A stretch of DNA of 64,000 bases from DASPOF01 sp035626155 (GTDB lineage Bacteria > Desulfobacterota > Binatia > Binatales > Binataceae), in assembly GCA_035626155.1 (NCBI GenBank), contig DASPOF010000108.1, positions 1 through 64,000 on the forward strand, read 5' to 3'. Positions within the stretch are counted from its first letter, which is position 1. The number at the start of each line of letters is the position of its first letter. Below are positions 8,709-17,827 of this stretch, in pieces. Under the pieces are notes generated by a model, which ran no database searches, was not told where the DNA came from, and saw only the letters and a list, made by a program, of their open reading frames with translations. A program made the position numbers and the translations under genes.

Positions 8709-11045
8709 ATGGACGATCGCGCCCACGATGAGCATCGCGGCGAGCCGGTCGTGCTCGTCAAGGACCCCGTTTGCGGGATGGATGTCGATCCCGCTTCCAC
8801 ATCGCTCACCCATACTCACGACGGGATGACGTACTATTTCTGCGCCGAGCGATGCCTCGAGCTGTTCCGCGCGAACCCCGCCGAATTCCTGGGCGGCGCG
8901 GAGGCAGCCGTCGAGCGCGCGGCGAAGCTCGCGCCGGGCGCGAGCGAGTGGACCTGCCCGATGCATCCCGAGGTCGTCCGCGAGTCGGCGGGACCGTGTC
9001 CGATTTGCGGGATGGCCCTGGAGCCGGTGACGCCGCTTGCGGGTGCGGCCGAGGAAAACCCCGAACTGGACGACATGACGCGACGCCTGTGGATCGGCGC
9101 GGCGCTAACGGCGCCGGTTCTGGCGATCGCGATGCTGCCTGAGGCGTGGGTCGCGTACGCGGTATCGCCCGCAGTCTCATCAATCCTCGCGATGGCGCTC
9201 GCGACGCCGGTCGTGTTGTGGGCGGGATGGCCATTTTTCGCGCGCGGGTACGCATCGCTCCGATCGCTCAATCTCAACATGTTCACCCTGATCTCGAGCG
9301 GCGTCGGCGTCGCTTACGGCTACAGCATTATCGCCACGCTGGCGCCCGGGATTTTTCCGGCCGAGATGCGCGATGCGCACGGCATGGTGCCCGCCTATTT
9401 CGAGGCGGCCGCGGTTATCACGGTCCTGGTGCTGGTCGGACAGGTGCTCGAGCTTCGCGCGCGCAGCCAGACCAGCGGTGCGATTCGCGCGCTGCTCGGC
9501 CTGGTGCCGAAGACCGCGCGCCGAATCCGCGATGACGGCTCCGACGAGGACGTCGCGCTCGATGCGGTGCATCCGGGCGATCGATTGCGCGTGCGGCCGG
9601 GCGAGAAAGTCCCCGTCGATGGCGTCGTGATCGAGGGCGCAAGCGCGGTGGATGAATCGATGGTGACGGGCGAGCCAATCCCGGTCGAGAAGCACGTCGA
9701 TGATCGCGTCATCGGCGCGACGGTCAACACCGCCGGCAGCTTCGTGATGCGCGCCGAGCGCGTCGGCGCGGCCACCCTGCTCGCGCAAATCGTGCAGATG
9801 GTCAGCGCGGCGCAGCGAAGCCGCGCGCCGATTCAGCGCCTCGCCGATCGCGTCTCCGCGTGGTTCGTCCCGACCGTCATGGCGGTCGCAGCCGTGACGT
9901 TTATCGTCTGGCTGGCCGCAGGGCAGGGACTTGGCCACGCAATCGTGAACGCGGTCGCCGTGCTGATAATCGCCTGCCCATGCGCGCTCGGACTGGCCAC
10001 CCCGATGGCGATCATGGTCGGTACCGGCCGCGGCGCAGCGGAGGGCGTGTTGATCCGCGATGCCGAGGCTCTCGAAGTGGCGGAAAAGGTCGATACGCTT
10101 CTCATCGACAAGACCGGCACGCTCACCGAAGGCAAGCCGCGCGTCGTCTCGGTCCTCGCGCTCGCACCCCGGACCGAGTCCGATTTGCTGCGCCTTGCCG
10201 CGAGCGTCGAGCGCGCAAGCGAGCATCCACTCGCCGCGGCGATCGTCGGCGCAGCGCGCGAGCGCGGCATCGAGCTGGCCGATGCGCGCGAGTTTCGCGC
10301 AATCGCCGGCAAGGGCGTAATCGGCGCCGTCGATGGACGCGCGGTTGCGCTCGGCAATGCGGCGTTGCTCGATGAGCTTGGAATCGACGCGGGCGCGCTC
10401 GCGGGAACGGTCGAGGAGCTTCGCCGCGACGGGCAGACGGTGATGATGGCGGCGGCCGATGGGCGCATCGCGGGCGCCATCGGAGTCGCGGACCCCGTCA
10501 AAGCATCGACGCCCGAGGCCGTCCGCATGCTTCATCGCGACGGAATCCGGATCGTGATGGTCACCGGCGACAACCCGGTCACCGCCGCCGCGGTCGCATC
10601 GAGGATCGGCATCGATGAGGTGCGGGCCGGAGTGATGCCGGACGAGAAGGCGGCGGAGGTGAAGCGGCTCCAGGCTGACGGGCGCATCGTGGCGATGGCC
10701 GGCGACGGAATCAACGACGCCCCCGCGCTCGCGCAGGCGCAGGTGGGAATCGCGATGGGCACCGGGACGGACGTCGCGATGGAAAGCGCGGGCATCACCC
10801 TGGTCAAGGGCGATTTGCGCGGAATCGCGCGGGCGCGGCGGCTCAGCCGCGCGACCATGCGCAACATCCGCCAGAATCTTTTCTTTGCGTTCTTTTACAA
10901 TGTGCTCGGCGTGCCGATCGCGGCGGGAGCGCTGTACCCGTTTTTCGGGCTGCTCCTAAGCCCGATCATCGCGAGCGCCGCGATGAGCATGAGTTCCCTC
11001 TCCGTGGTTGGCAACGCGCTTCGGCTGCGGCGGGTGGAGCTATAG
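8709..11045 (+). CDS. copA: Copper-translocating P-type ATPase with N-terminal YHS and heavy-metal-binding domains
   Basis: A 778-aa P1B-type ATPase that exports Cu+ across the inner membrane. The N-terminus lacks the usual CxxC HMA domain. Instead it has a YHS domain (DPVCGMDV ... YYFCAERCLELF, about residues 17-62) and a second metal-binding module (WTCPMHPEV ... GPCPICGMALEP, about 80-110). The core has TGEP (actuator), the CPC transmembrane motif (IACPCALGLATP, about 420), the phosphorylated Asp in DKTGT (about 468), TGDN and GDGINDAPAL. The last helices show YN and MSMSSLSV, the signature of the Cu+ subclass. ATG 8709 is preferred, with TTG 8691 and GTG 8700 as in-frame alternatives. No copper regulator is adjacent. 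Confidence 0.93.
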   Translation: MDDRAHDEHRGEPVVLVKDPVCGMDVDPASTSLTHTHDGMTYYFCAERCLELFRANPAEFLGGAEAAVERAAKLAPGASEWTCPMHPEVVRESAGPCPICGMALEPVTPLAGAAEENPELDDMTRRLWIGAALTAPVLAIAMLPEAWVAYAVSPAVSSILAMALATPVVLWAGWPFFARGYASLRSLNLNMFTLISSGVGVAYGYSIIATLAPGIFPAEMRDAHGMVPAYFEAAAVITVLVLVGQVLELRARSQTSGAIRALLGLVPKTARRIRDDGSDEDVALDAVHPGDRLRVRPGEKVPVDGVVIEGASAVDESMVTGEPIPVEKHVDDRVIGATVNTAGSFVMRAERVGAATLLAQIVQMVSAAQRSRAPIQRLADRVSAWFVPTVMAVAAVTFIVWLAAGQGLGHAIVNAVAVLIIACPCALGLATPMAIMVGTGRGAAEGVLIRDAEALEVAEKVDTLLIDKTGTLTEGKPRVVSVLALAPRTESDLLRLAASVERASEHPLAAAIVGAARERGIELADAREFRAIAGKGVIGAVDGRAVALGNAALLDELGIDAGALAGTVEELRRDGQTVMMAAADGRIAGAIGVADPVKASTPEAVRMLHRDGIRIVMVTGDNPVTAAAVASRIGIDEVRAGVMPDEKAAEVKRLQADGRIVAMAGDGINDAPALAQAQVGIAMGTGTDVAMESAGITLVKGDLRGIARARRLSRATMRNIRQNLFFAFFYNVLGVPIAAGALYPFFGLLLSPIIASAAMSMSSLSVVGNALRLRRVEL

Positions 11046-11140
11046 TTCGGTTCTTTCCTGCTTGCGATCGTCGTCGCTCCTGCTCAAAGTATTCGCCGGC
11101 TGGTGCGAATCGTGCTGGCAATGCTCGCGAGGTAATTGTG

Positions 11141-12085
11141 ATGGCTGTTGCCCTCGACCCGCAGATGAAACTTCTCCTCGACGCGATGAACGCCGCCGGT
11201 CCTCTCTTTTTGCGCGCCGAGACGCCCGAGCAGGCGCGCGCCAAGATGGCCGCGCTGATCGAGGCCAGGCCGCGGCCGGTCGTGCCGATCTATCGCGTCG
11301 AGGACCGCCACATCCCGGGTCCGGCGGGTCAAATTGCGATCCGGATTTACACGCCGCAGGCGCGCACCCCGATGGGCGTGCTGGTCTTTTTCCACGGCGG
11401 CGGATGGGTGCTGGGTGACCTCGAGAGTCATGACGGGCTTTGCCGCTCGATTGCCAACGGCGCGGGATGTCTCACGGTCGCGGTGGATTACCGGCTCGCG
11501 CCCGAGCATCCGTTTCCCGCAGCGCCCGAGGATTGCTACGCGGCGACGCGTTGGGTCGCGGAGAACGCCGCATCGCTGGGCGGAGACCCGTCGCATATCG
11601 CGGTCGGCGGCGACAGCGCGGGCGGCAATCTCGCGGCAGCGGTGGCGATGATGGCGCGCGATCGTGGCGGTCCGGGACTTTGCTTTCAGCTCCTCATCTA
11701 TCCTGCACTCTCAGCCGCCTGCGACACGCAATCGCAGCGTGAGTTCGCTGATGACGGTTTCCTCGCTTCGCGCGCCGATGCCGAGTGGTTCTGGGGCCAC
11801 TACCTCGGCGCTCCCGGGGATCGCGAGAATCCGTACGCGTGCCCGAACGCGGCAAAGGACCTCGGGCGGCTTCCGCCGGCCCTGGTTCTAACCGCAAGCC
11901 ACGATCCGTGGCGCGATGACGGAGAGGCTTACGCCGAGCGGATGCGCCGCGCGGGCGTGCCCGTCGTCTGCACGCGCTACGACGGTGTGATTCATGGCTT
12001 CGTGAGCTTCGCCGACCTGCTCGACAAGGGCAAGCAAGCGCTCGCACAAGCGGCCGAGGCGCTGCGCTCCGCCTTCGCGAAATAG
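11141..12085 (+). CDS. HSL-type (family IV) esterase/lipase
   Basis: A 314-aa alpha/beta hydrolase of the hormone-sensitive-lipase family, which cleaves short-chain carboxylic esters. The oxyanion-hole motif HGGGW is near residue 85, the nucleophile elbow GDSAGG near 155, the acid is probably the Asp in SHDPWRDD, and the base is the His in GVIHGF near the C-terminus. A helical cap precedes HGGGW, as is usual. No signal peptide is seen. ATG 11141 follows GAGGT with a 7-nt spacer. It converges on tenA, 25 bp away. Confidence 0.9.
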   Translation: MAVALDPQMKLLLDAMNAAGPLFLRAETPEQARAKMAALIEARPRPVVPIYRVEDRHIPGPAGQIAIRIYTPQARTPMGVLVFFHGGGWVLGDLESHDGLCRSIANGAGCLTVAVDYRLAPEHPFPAAPEDCYAATRWVAENAASLGGDPSHIAVGGDSAGGNLAAAVAMMARDRGGPGLCFQLLIYPALSAACDTQSQREFADDGFLASRADAEWFWGHYLGAPGDRENPYACPNAAKDLGRLPPALVLTASHDPWRDDGEAYAERMRRAGVPVVCTRYDGVIHGFVSFADLLDKGKQALAQAAEALRSAFAK

Positions 12086-12110
12086 GGGCACCGAATATCC
12101 CCGCGCGCGA

Positions 12111-12788
12111 TCAGACCGGCCAGACGGAGCGATGCCAGGACATCTCCCAGAACAGGTATTCATAGCGGCTGCTGGTCAGGAATAACGACTCCAGCGGGAC
12201 GAACTCGCGCCGAGGCCATCCGTCGGTGAGCTTGTCGAGCAGCGCCGAGAGCTGCCTTGCCCCCGCGACGAACTCCGCCGAACTGTACGCCGCGATCCAT
12301 TCGCGATAGTGCGAGTTCTTCCCGGCGCTTCGCCTGCGCGCGAGCGCCGATGCGATCTCCGCGTAACCGAGCTGGCATGGCAGCACCGCCGCGACGACCT
12401 CCGCGATCGAGCCCGAGTGCGCCGCGGTCAGCAGGTGGCGCGTGTAGGCATACGTAATCGGAGCGGCGGTGGTGCTTTCGAGGTCGGCCTCGGCGATGCC
12501 GAGCCGCTTGCAGTAGTCGCGATGCAATTGCATCTCGACATTGAGCGTATCGTTCAGGAGCCGCGCGAACATCCCGATGGTTTCGAGATCGCGCGCCCTG
12601 GCCGCGGCAAGCGCAAACACGCGGCAATACTCGATCAGAAACACGTAGTCCTGGCCGAGGTAGAAGCGGAAGCGGTCGAGCGCGAGGGTTCCGTCAGCAA
12701 TGCCGCGCACGAAGGGATGCTTGAGTTCGCGCCGCCAGATTTGCGCGGCCTTCGCGCGCAGAGAGTCCGTGAAACGCCGCGCGCTCAC
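12111..12788 (-). CDS. tenA: TenA family aminopyrimidine aminohydrolase/thiaminase II
   Basis: A 225-aa all-helical TenA protein that hydrolyses aminopyrimidine breakdown products of thiamine so that the pyrimidine can be salvaged. Recognisable parts are IWRRELKHPFVRGIADGTL, the motif FYLGQDYVFLIEYCR, and the catalytic Cys in VLPCQLGYAEI (about residue 136). The start is a GTG at 12788 that overlaps the thiD stop as GTGA, so translation is probably coupled. The frame is open far upstream over thiD, but that part is only the shadow of thiD. With thiD next to it, the protein belongs to pyrimidine salvage for thiamine. Confidence 0.93.
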   Translation of the reverse strand: MSARRFTDSLRAKAAQIWRRELKHPFVRGIADGTLALDRFRFYLGQDYVFLIEYCRVFALAAARARDLETIGMFARLLNDTLNVEMQLHRDYCKRLGIAEADLESTTAAPITYAYTRHLLTAAHSGSIAEVVAAVLPCQLGYAEIASALARRRSAGKNSHYREWIAAYSSAEFVAGARQLSALLDKLTDGWPRREFVPLESLFLTSSRYEYLFWEMSWHRSVWPV

Positions 12789-13591
12789 TGCCGCGATGGC
12801 TTCTCGCCGAAGGCGGCAACCAGGTGATCGAGCGGCTGGGAGCCGTGCCCGAGGGGCGGCCCCGCCTCGATCGCGCGCGTGACGTACCGCTTGGCCGACG
12901 CGATCGCATCGGGGAGCGAGTCGCCGCGCGCCAGACACGCCGCAATCCCCGCCGACAAGGTGCATCCCGCGCCGTGCACGCGCCCCTTGCGGACGCGCGG
13001 GGACGCAAGCTCGTGGATTTCGTGTCCGTCGAAGAACACGTCGAGTGCATCGCCATCGAGCGCGCCCCCGGTTACCAGCGCCGCCTTCGCACCCATCCGC
13101 ACCAGTTCGCGCGCCGCCCGGCGCATCCCGGCGATATCGGTCACCGTCCTGCCCACCAGAATCTCGGCCTCGCGCAGGTTGGGCGTGACCACGATCGCGA
13201 GCGGGAACATGTGCTCGCGCATCGAGGCGACCGCGCCTGGATCGAGCAGCACGTCGCCGCTCGCTGCGACCATCACGGGGTCGACCACCACGTTCGGAAT
13301 CGCGCGCGTGCGGATTCGATCCGCGACGAGATCGATTACCGCGCCGCGCGAGAGCATCCCGGTCTTCGCCGCGCCGACCGCAAAATCGTCCACGACCGCA
13401 TCGATTTGCGCCGCGACGAAGGATGCATCGAGGTCGGCGGTCGCTGCGACGCCGCACGTGTTCTGCGCGGTGAGCGCGGTAATCGCGCTTGCGCCGTAAA
13501 CTCCGAACGCAGTGAAGGTCTTCAAGTCGGCCTGGACTCCAGCCCCTCCGCTGGAGTCGGAACCGGCAATCGTAAGAGCGACGTTGATCAT
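12785..13591 (-). CDS. thiD: Bifunctional hydroxymethylpyrimidine kinase/phosphomethylpyrimidine kinase
   Basis: A 268-aa ribokinase-fold kinase that phosphorylates HMP to HMP-P and then HMP-PP, giving the pyrimidine moiety of thiamine. The N-terminal TIAGSDSSGGAGVQADLKTF and the C-terminal anion-hole motif VHGAGCTLSAGIAA are diagnostic. The usual PVMVSKSG segment reads PVMVAASG. The start is taken at ATG 13591, which gives the standard N-terminus MINVALTIAG; an in-frame ATG at 13615 would add eight residues. It is the first gene of the thiD-tenA operon. I looked for a TPP riboswitch in the upstream 120 bp and did not see the conserved motifs. Confidence 0.95.
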   Translation of the reverse strand: MINVALTIAGSDSSGGAGVQADLKTFTAFGVYGASAITALTAQNTCGVAATADLDASFVAAQIDAVVDDFAVGAAKTGMLSRGAVIDLVADRIRTRAIPNVVVDPVMVAASGDVLLDPGAVASMREHMFPLAIVVTPNLREAEILVGRTVTDIAGMRRAARELVRMGAKAALVTGGALDGDALDVFFDGHEIHELASPRVRKGRVHGAGCTLSAGIAACLARGDSLPDAIASAKRYVTRAIEAGPPLGHGSQPLDHLVAAFGEKPSRQ

Positions 13592-13710
13592 CTCATCAAC
13601 CAGGGGATGCCGCACCGGCGCGGCGCATTTGTGCGATCGATGCTAGCGGGATGCGCGGCCCGCTGTACAGCGGCGAATCGACGTCACGCGCAGTGGGAAT
13701 TCCCAAAATG

Positions 13711-13747
13711 AAGCCCCCGGATTCGGGCTCGCCGAATCCGGGGGCTT
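13711..13747 (-). terminator. Intrinsic terminator of the secreted beta-propeller-like gene
   Basis: The arms AAGCCCCCGGATTCGG (13711-13726) and CCGAATCCGGGGGCTT (13732-13747) are perfect 16-bp complements with a 5-nt loop. Read on the minus strand the stem is followed by CATTTTGGG, and on the plus strand by GTCTTTCTC. It lies about 60 bp after the stop at 13805, so its main role is probably to end the minus-strand gene and insulate thiD. Confidence 0.85.
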
Positions 13748-13804
13748 GTCTTTCTCGCGTCGCGCCGCAGCGTTCAGCCGCTAGCGCAGCGGTTCAGCCG
13801 CGCT

Positions 13805-15337
13805 CTACTTCATCTTATCTCCGGTAATGACAACACCTCCCGCGAAGGGCACGGGCGGCACCGCAAGACCTGCCGGCTGGTTCAACTTGGTATGGCCGCC
13901 CTGGAGCTTCGCGGTCGCGGGGATGTCGCCCGTCGGGTTCGGCCCAAACTGCTCGACCGTGTTGGCGTTAGCGTTCGCCACAAACAGCGTGACGTTGTCC
14001 TCGCCGTCGGTCTGCGCGCCAATGCCCAGCGGCATGTACAGTTTGGTGGCTGTGCCGGAGAGATCGCCAGCGGGTGCTCCAACAACGAAGGGACCGTATG
14101 AATCCGAGCAGTAATAATTCCCGCCACTTTCAAACTCGTACAAGCATACCCCCGAAGGATAGTTGAGGAGATCGAAGGTCTTGACCCGCCCGTGTGGGTG
14201 CTTCGCATTGCCCGCTCCGCCAGTGAGGTCGGTTATGAAGGCGCGTGTTTCGGGTTGATCGAGCGCGATGTAGTTCGGCGTCGTTGTGTCTCCGTCACCC
14301 TCCGTCGTGTAGAAGAAACCGCCCAACGGGGGCTCATTGCAGATGTTGCTGCCGTTGCAGTCCGCGACCCCAAGGTCCCAGGCGAATTCGGGAGCGTAGA
14401 TCGTCACAAAGCCGGCGAAGCGATTGACTGCCCAAATCCTGCGGGTCGGCCAGTACGGGAAAACTTCGCCGGTCTCGCACAGCGCCGCTGCCGCCGCGGT
14501 GCAGTTTGACGCGCTCGCGCACTCGACTTCTCCCACGCAGAGGTCGAGCACCGTTTCATCGACGAACAGGCCCACTGGGCCAACAAGCGCAGTGCCACAT
14601 CCCTGAATTCCAAAAACCGGAGTGCTCGGCGCTGGAAAGGCGCCGGCCGTTGACGGCGTCCCATCCGTGCGCAGAAACTCTGTGATGCTGCCATAGGAGC
14701 AAGCTTTGCCCTCGTACGTTAACTCCGGGAAAAGACTGGCGACATAGACATCGCCCTCAGTCTCGATCGAGGGGGCAGCGTTACCGGGCCACAGACCTCC
14801 GCTTGAAACGGCAGACTTTTTGCCGGCCCCGTATACAGTCGGGTGAGCGTTGCCGACGTCGAACGCAACGCCATTAGGGCTGATTACCATGCTTTCGTCG
14901 TAGATAATCTGCTCGGGCGCTGAGTTTCCGCTCGCCGATGGGGAGAACACGAGAACCAAGCCCGGGCCTGTAGTGTAGCTGTCAGTCACATAGACGTGCC
15001 CGTCCACCGGACTGATCGCGTTGCCCGAAGGAGCGAGCAGCGAACCCAAAATGCCACCAGCGGAATATTGACCGAGTAAAGTGAGGGGGCCGGCGACGTC
15101 GTAAAGGGCGGCCTGGTCCCCCTTCTGCCCTTCCGCGAACGTTTCGAGAGAGCCACCCTGGATCGCGCCGCTGTTCGTCACTGTGACCTGCGATGAAAGT
15201 TGCGCGTATGCGTTGCCGCTGACGCCGGCTGCAAGCGCCATGGTCATCAGCATCGCCACCAGCAAGCCGCCAAGCCGGATGCGGCGCGCGAGAAGCCGAT
15301 GTTCCGCTCGTACTGGATTCCCACCCACGGTCATCAT
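13805..15337 (-). CDS. Secreted NHL/beta-propeller-like protein
   Basis: A 510-aa exported protein. The signal peptide is about residues 18-45 (LLVAMLMTMALAAGVSGNAYA). The mature part is Gly/Thr/Asn-rich with repeated blade-like segments such as SASGNSAPEQIIYDES, GHVYVTDSYTTG, VTLFVANANANTVEQFG and GHTKLNQPAGLAV, the pattern of NHL or SMP-30-like surface proteins. About seven Cys residues suggest disulfides. ATG 15337 is chosen because AGGGAAGGA lies 5 nt upstream; in-frame ATGs at 15334 and 15358 exist. The function is unknown. It resembles the fragment at the left end of the window in composition, so this genome may carry a family of such proteins. Confidence 0.78.
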   Translation of the reverse strand: MMTVGGNPVRAEHRLLARRIRLGGLLVAMLMTMALAAGVSGNAYAQLSSQVTVTNSGAIQGGSLETFAEGQKGDQAALYDVAGPLTLLGQYSAGGILGSLLAPSGNAISPVDGHVYVTDSYTTGPGLVLVFSPSASGNSAPEQIIYDESMVISPNGVAFDVGNAHPTVYGAGKKSAVSSGGLWPGNAAPSIETEGDVYVASLFPELTYEGKACSYGSITEFLRTDGTPSTAGAFPAPSTPVFGIQGCGTALVGPVGLFVDETVLDLCVGEVECASASNCTAAAAALCETGEVFPYWPTRRIWAVNRFAGFVTIYAPEFAWDLGVADCNGSNICNEPPLGGFFYTTEGDGDTTTPNYIALDQPETRAFITDLTGGAGNAKHPHGRVKTFDLLNYPSGVCLYEFESGGNYYCSDSYGPFVVGAPAGDLSGTATKLYMPLGIGAQTDGEDNVTLFVANANANTVEQFGPNPTGDIPATAKLQGGHTKLNQPAGLAVPPVPFAGGVVITGDKMK

Positions 15338-15878
15338 AGTCGTCCTTCCCTGAGCCATTTTCTGTAACCCCCGCCGAGTCAGTCGGTGAAACGCCCCTCG
15401 ACTCAATTCGTGCTGCGCATCACAAGTTCGTGCGAGATCACCCCTCCGAATCTCCGGTGCTATGCTACGGGATCCCCGGAGAGATAGCCGAGCCTCCCAC
15501 TCACGCGTATCGGTGGCATTTCCTACACCGATCGCGCCCGAAATTCAAGTGCGCCGTCATCGTTCCGTAATCGAACTAATGGACGCGGCACTCTCAGCGG
15601 GCCCGCCCAGCGCACCCCGCCTCGGCCGCAGCCGGCTCCAACCGGGCGCCGCGCAACGGCTTAAGCACCCCGATGTTGCACAAATGTGACCTCGCCATGT
15701 CGCCGCAATGTCGCGGGCGTGACCTCAGGGTCTCCCGCTTCTTGACAAAGGCCCGAACCAAGTGGTAGCTAAAACGCGTTCGTAATCTCTAACGAGCGGC
15801 GGGGGAGTGTCGATCCGGGCAGCTGGTTAGACGATGGTGCGACCGTCAATGATGGCTCCAACTGGCTTGGGGGTGCAT
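15338..15878. other. 541-bp divergent intergenic region
   Basis: This region separates the minus-strand secreted protein from the plus-strand DUF1302 gene. It contains a 7-bp inverted repeat (TCTCCGG 15451-15457 with CCGGAGA 15476-15482), a plausible plus-strand promoter (15742-15771), and in-frame but unlikely upstream starts for the DUF1302 gene (ATG 15834, 15849, 15852). No convincing small gene or known RNA is visible. Confidence 0.6.
15742..15771 (+). promoter_or_regulatory. Candidate sigma70-like promoter for the DUF1302 gene
   Basis: TTGACA (15742-15747) is followed after 18 bp by TAGCTA (15766-15771), just upstream of the DUF1302 start at 15879. The -35 is a perfect match and the -10 is weak. 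Confidence 0.45.
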
Positions 15879-17753
15879 ATGCCAAACGGGAATGAAGGAA
15901 TTGGCCAAGGATCGCGGTGGCGGAGTGTGTTCGTGGCCGCGGTGGCGACGATTGCCACGCTGTGGTCGACGGCGGCGATGGCGACGATTACTCAAGGTGA
16001 TTTTTCGGTCTTTGGATACTTCGAGAGTCGGGAAGGAGGGCGCTGGGGTGAGGGCAGCAGCAACAACAACGCCACCCCAACGATTGTGAGTAATGCGTTG
16101 CCCGGAGTCACGACTGCGAAACTGGGCACGGCCGCGACCACCAATGGCGGCAGCTTTGATTTCAATCACTGGGATTTGGTCGAGGCGCGTCAGCTCGCTG
16201 ACATCCGCCCCGACTATCACATGGTGAAGAACTATAGTTTCCTCGGCCGCATCGACACGCTCTTCCTCAAGGATGCCGACTTCTTCGGCTTCTATCGTCC
16301 ATGGTACGACGCGGAAGGCACTCTGAAGAACAAGGGCATCGCGGAGCCCAACACCGACGCGCTGAACTACACGCATCGCCAGTTGCAGGCGCAATATTTC
16401 CAGAACACCTTCCGAGAGTATTATGCGCAGATGAACTTTACCGACAACTTCTCGATGCGTGTCGGCAAGCAGCAGGTCATCTGGTCGGAAGCCGACGCAC
16501 TGTCGGGAACCGAAGTCACCAACCCCGTTAACACCACCTGGCACGGCTTCGAGGGCGCCGAAGCGCCGGAAGATACGCGTACCAACCTCCGGATGATCAA
16601 GCTCAACTACATCTTTCCGGATTTCTTCCAGACGGCCAACAACGAATTGGAACTCTTCATCATCCCGGGCGATTTCGAGGGAAGCCTCAAGGTTCAGACG
16701 GACCCGCGCAACCCGTGGGTTGCCCCCGCAGTTCTGGGTGCGCATTTCCCTCTGAGCATCAATCAGGCTGGCCAGCAGCTTCGCGTCATTACGCTGCCGG
16801 AGGCAGACGACCAGGCCATGCTGTTCAACGGTGGCTTGTTCTATGACGTTGCGCTGTCGGGCAGGAGCAAGCCGCCCTCCAACTCGTTGCAGAACAGTGA
16901 GTTTGGCGGGCGCTATTCGACCCTGTTGCCGATCGGAAACGGCCTCCAGGTAAGCTTGATCTTCCTCTACGAGTATCGCGACGCGCGCAGCGTCCCCTGC
17001 ATGGATTGCAGCGCGCAGGAGGCGTTAACCATCCTTCGGGCTCAGGCTGGCTCTCGGACCCATGTCCTGCCGATTAAGGTCGGGCCGGGCGAATTCATCT
17101 ATCCCGGGGTTTACACGCATCCCGTGCGCGCGGGAGTACCGAAGGCGGGGTTGTTCCAGGACATCGGGGAAACCGACTATGTGCGTAACAAGTTCTTCGG
17201 TATGACGGGAACTTACTACGACAACGACGTTACCGACATAGTCTTCCGTTATGACTTCCTGTATCAGCCCGACCACGCGATCGGATGCGTTGGCTGCTCG
17301 GTGGAGGGCTCGGAGTGGACGCAGCTTACCCGGTGGATCATCGCCGGCGACCGCCCGACCTACATTCCGTGGATATCGAAACAGCATACGTTCTTCACCC
17401 TGCAGTACACGCTGACGTGGCAGCCGGATCGTCCGAAGAATGCAGCGAGCATCGTGGTCGCCGGATTGCCCGCAGTAGGAAAGTCGCGCGAAGTGACCAA
17501 CCTGGCTTTCCTTGCTGTGACGAACTGGCTGTGGAATGGACAGTTGACCACCGGCCACGTGTTCACATGGGATATCGACAACAACGTTGGCGATTTCTCC
17601 GCCGGCTACACGTTCCGCTATTCGCGTAACGTGGTTCTCGGCATGAACATGATATGGTACCTTGGCCGCAGCGGACGCATCACCGATCCATTCCTGTTCA
17701 GCCGCTCGCAGCGCTGGAACCAGCTCGAGGCCACCTTCACCTACGAACTCTAG
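15879..17753 (+). CDS. DUF1302-type outer-membrane porin
   Basis: A 624-aa predicted outer-membrane beta-barrel. The signal peptide ends around WSTAAMA. Features typical of DUF1302 are the early VGKQQVIWSEADALSGTEV segment (residues about 200-220), the following NPVNTTWHGFEG and LRMIKLNYIFPD, alternating aromatic/polar strands throughout, and a C-terminal strand ending TFTYEL. Family members occur in Gram-negative bacteria and are linked to uptake of hydrophobic or steroid-like compounds, but the substrate here is unknown. ATG 15879 follows GGGGG and gives the best signal peptide. The gene is monocistronic, bounded by a promoter and a strong terminator. Two CxxC pairs (CMDC, CVGC) in loops are notable. 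Confidence 0.85.
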   Translation: MPNGNEGIGQGSRWRSVFVAAVATIATLWSTAAMATITQGDFSVFGYFESREGGRWGEGSSNNNATPTIVSNALPGVTTAKLGTAATTNGGSFDFNHWDLVEARQLADIRPDYHMVKNYSFLGRIDTLFLKDADFFGFYRPWYDAEGTLKNKGIAEPNTDALNYTHRQLQAQYFQNTFREYYAQMNFTDNFSMRVGKQQVIWSEADALSGTEVTNPVNTTWHGFEGAEAPEDTRTNLRMIKLNYIFPDFFQTANNELELFIIPGDFEGSLKVQTDPRNPWVAPAVLGAHFPLSINQAGQQLRVITLPEADDQAMLFNGGLFYDVALSGRSKPPSNSLQNSEFGGRYSTLLPIGNGLQVSLIFLYEYRDARSVPCMDCSAQEALTILRAQAGSRTHVLPIKVGPGEFIYPGVYTHPVRAGVPKAGLFQDIGETDYVRNKFFGMTGTYYDNDVTDIVFRYDFLYQPDHAIGCVGCSVEGSEWTQLTRWIIAGDRPTYIPWISKQHTFFTLQYTLTWQPDRPKNAASIVVAGLPAVGKSREVTNLAFLAVTNWLWNGQLTTGHVFTWDIDNNVGDFSAGYTFRYSRNVVLGMNMIWYLGRSGRITDPFLFSRSQRWNQLEATFTYEL

Positions 17754-17772
17754 ACCAAGGCTGGACTGACAG

Positions 17773-17812
17773 GGCGGCTGTAGCTTAAGCTACAGCCGCC
17801 TTTGTTTTTTTT
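17773..17812 (+). terminator. Strong intrinsic terminator after the DUF1302 gene
   Basis: GGCGGCTGTAGCTT (17773-17786) and AAGCTACAGCCGCC (17787-17800) form a perfect 28-bp palindrome, followed directly by TTTGTTTTTTTT (17801-17812). It ends the DUF1302 transcript 20 bp after its stop and only 15 bp before the NusG-like gene. Confidence 0.95.
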
Positions 17813-17827
17813 GCCGGAAGTGCGGTG

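Noticed and set aside
12789..13457. Extended frame upstream of tenA
   Set aside because: It is a shadow of thiD. tenA begins at GTG 12788, overlapping the thiD stop.
13592..13710. TPP riboswitch before thiD
   Set aside because: The conserved CUGAGA and other THI-box motifs were not found on the minus strand.
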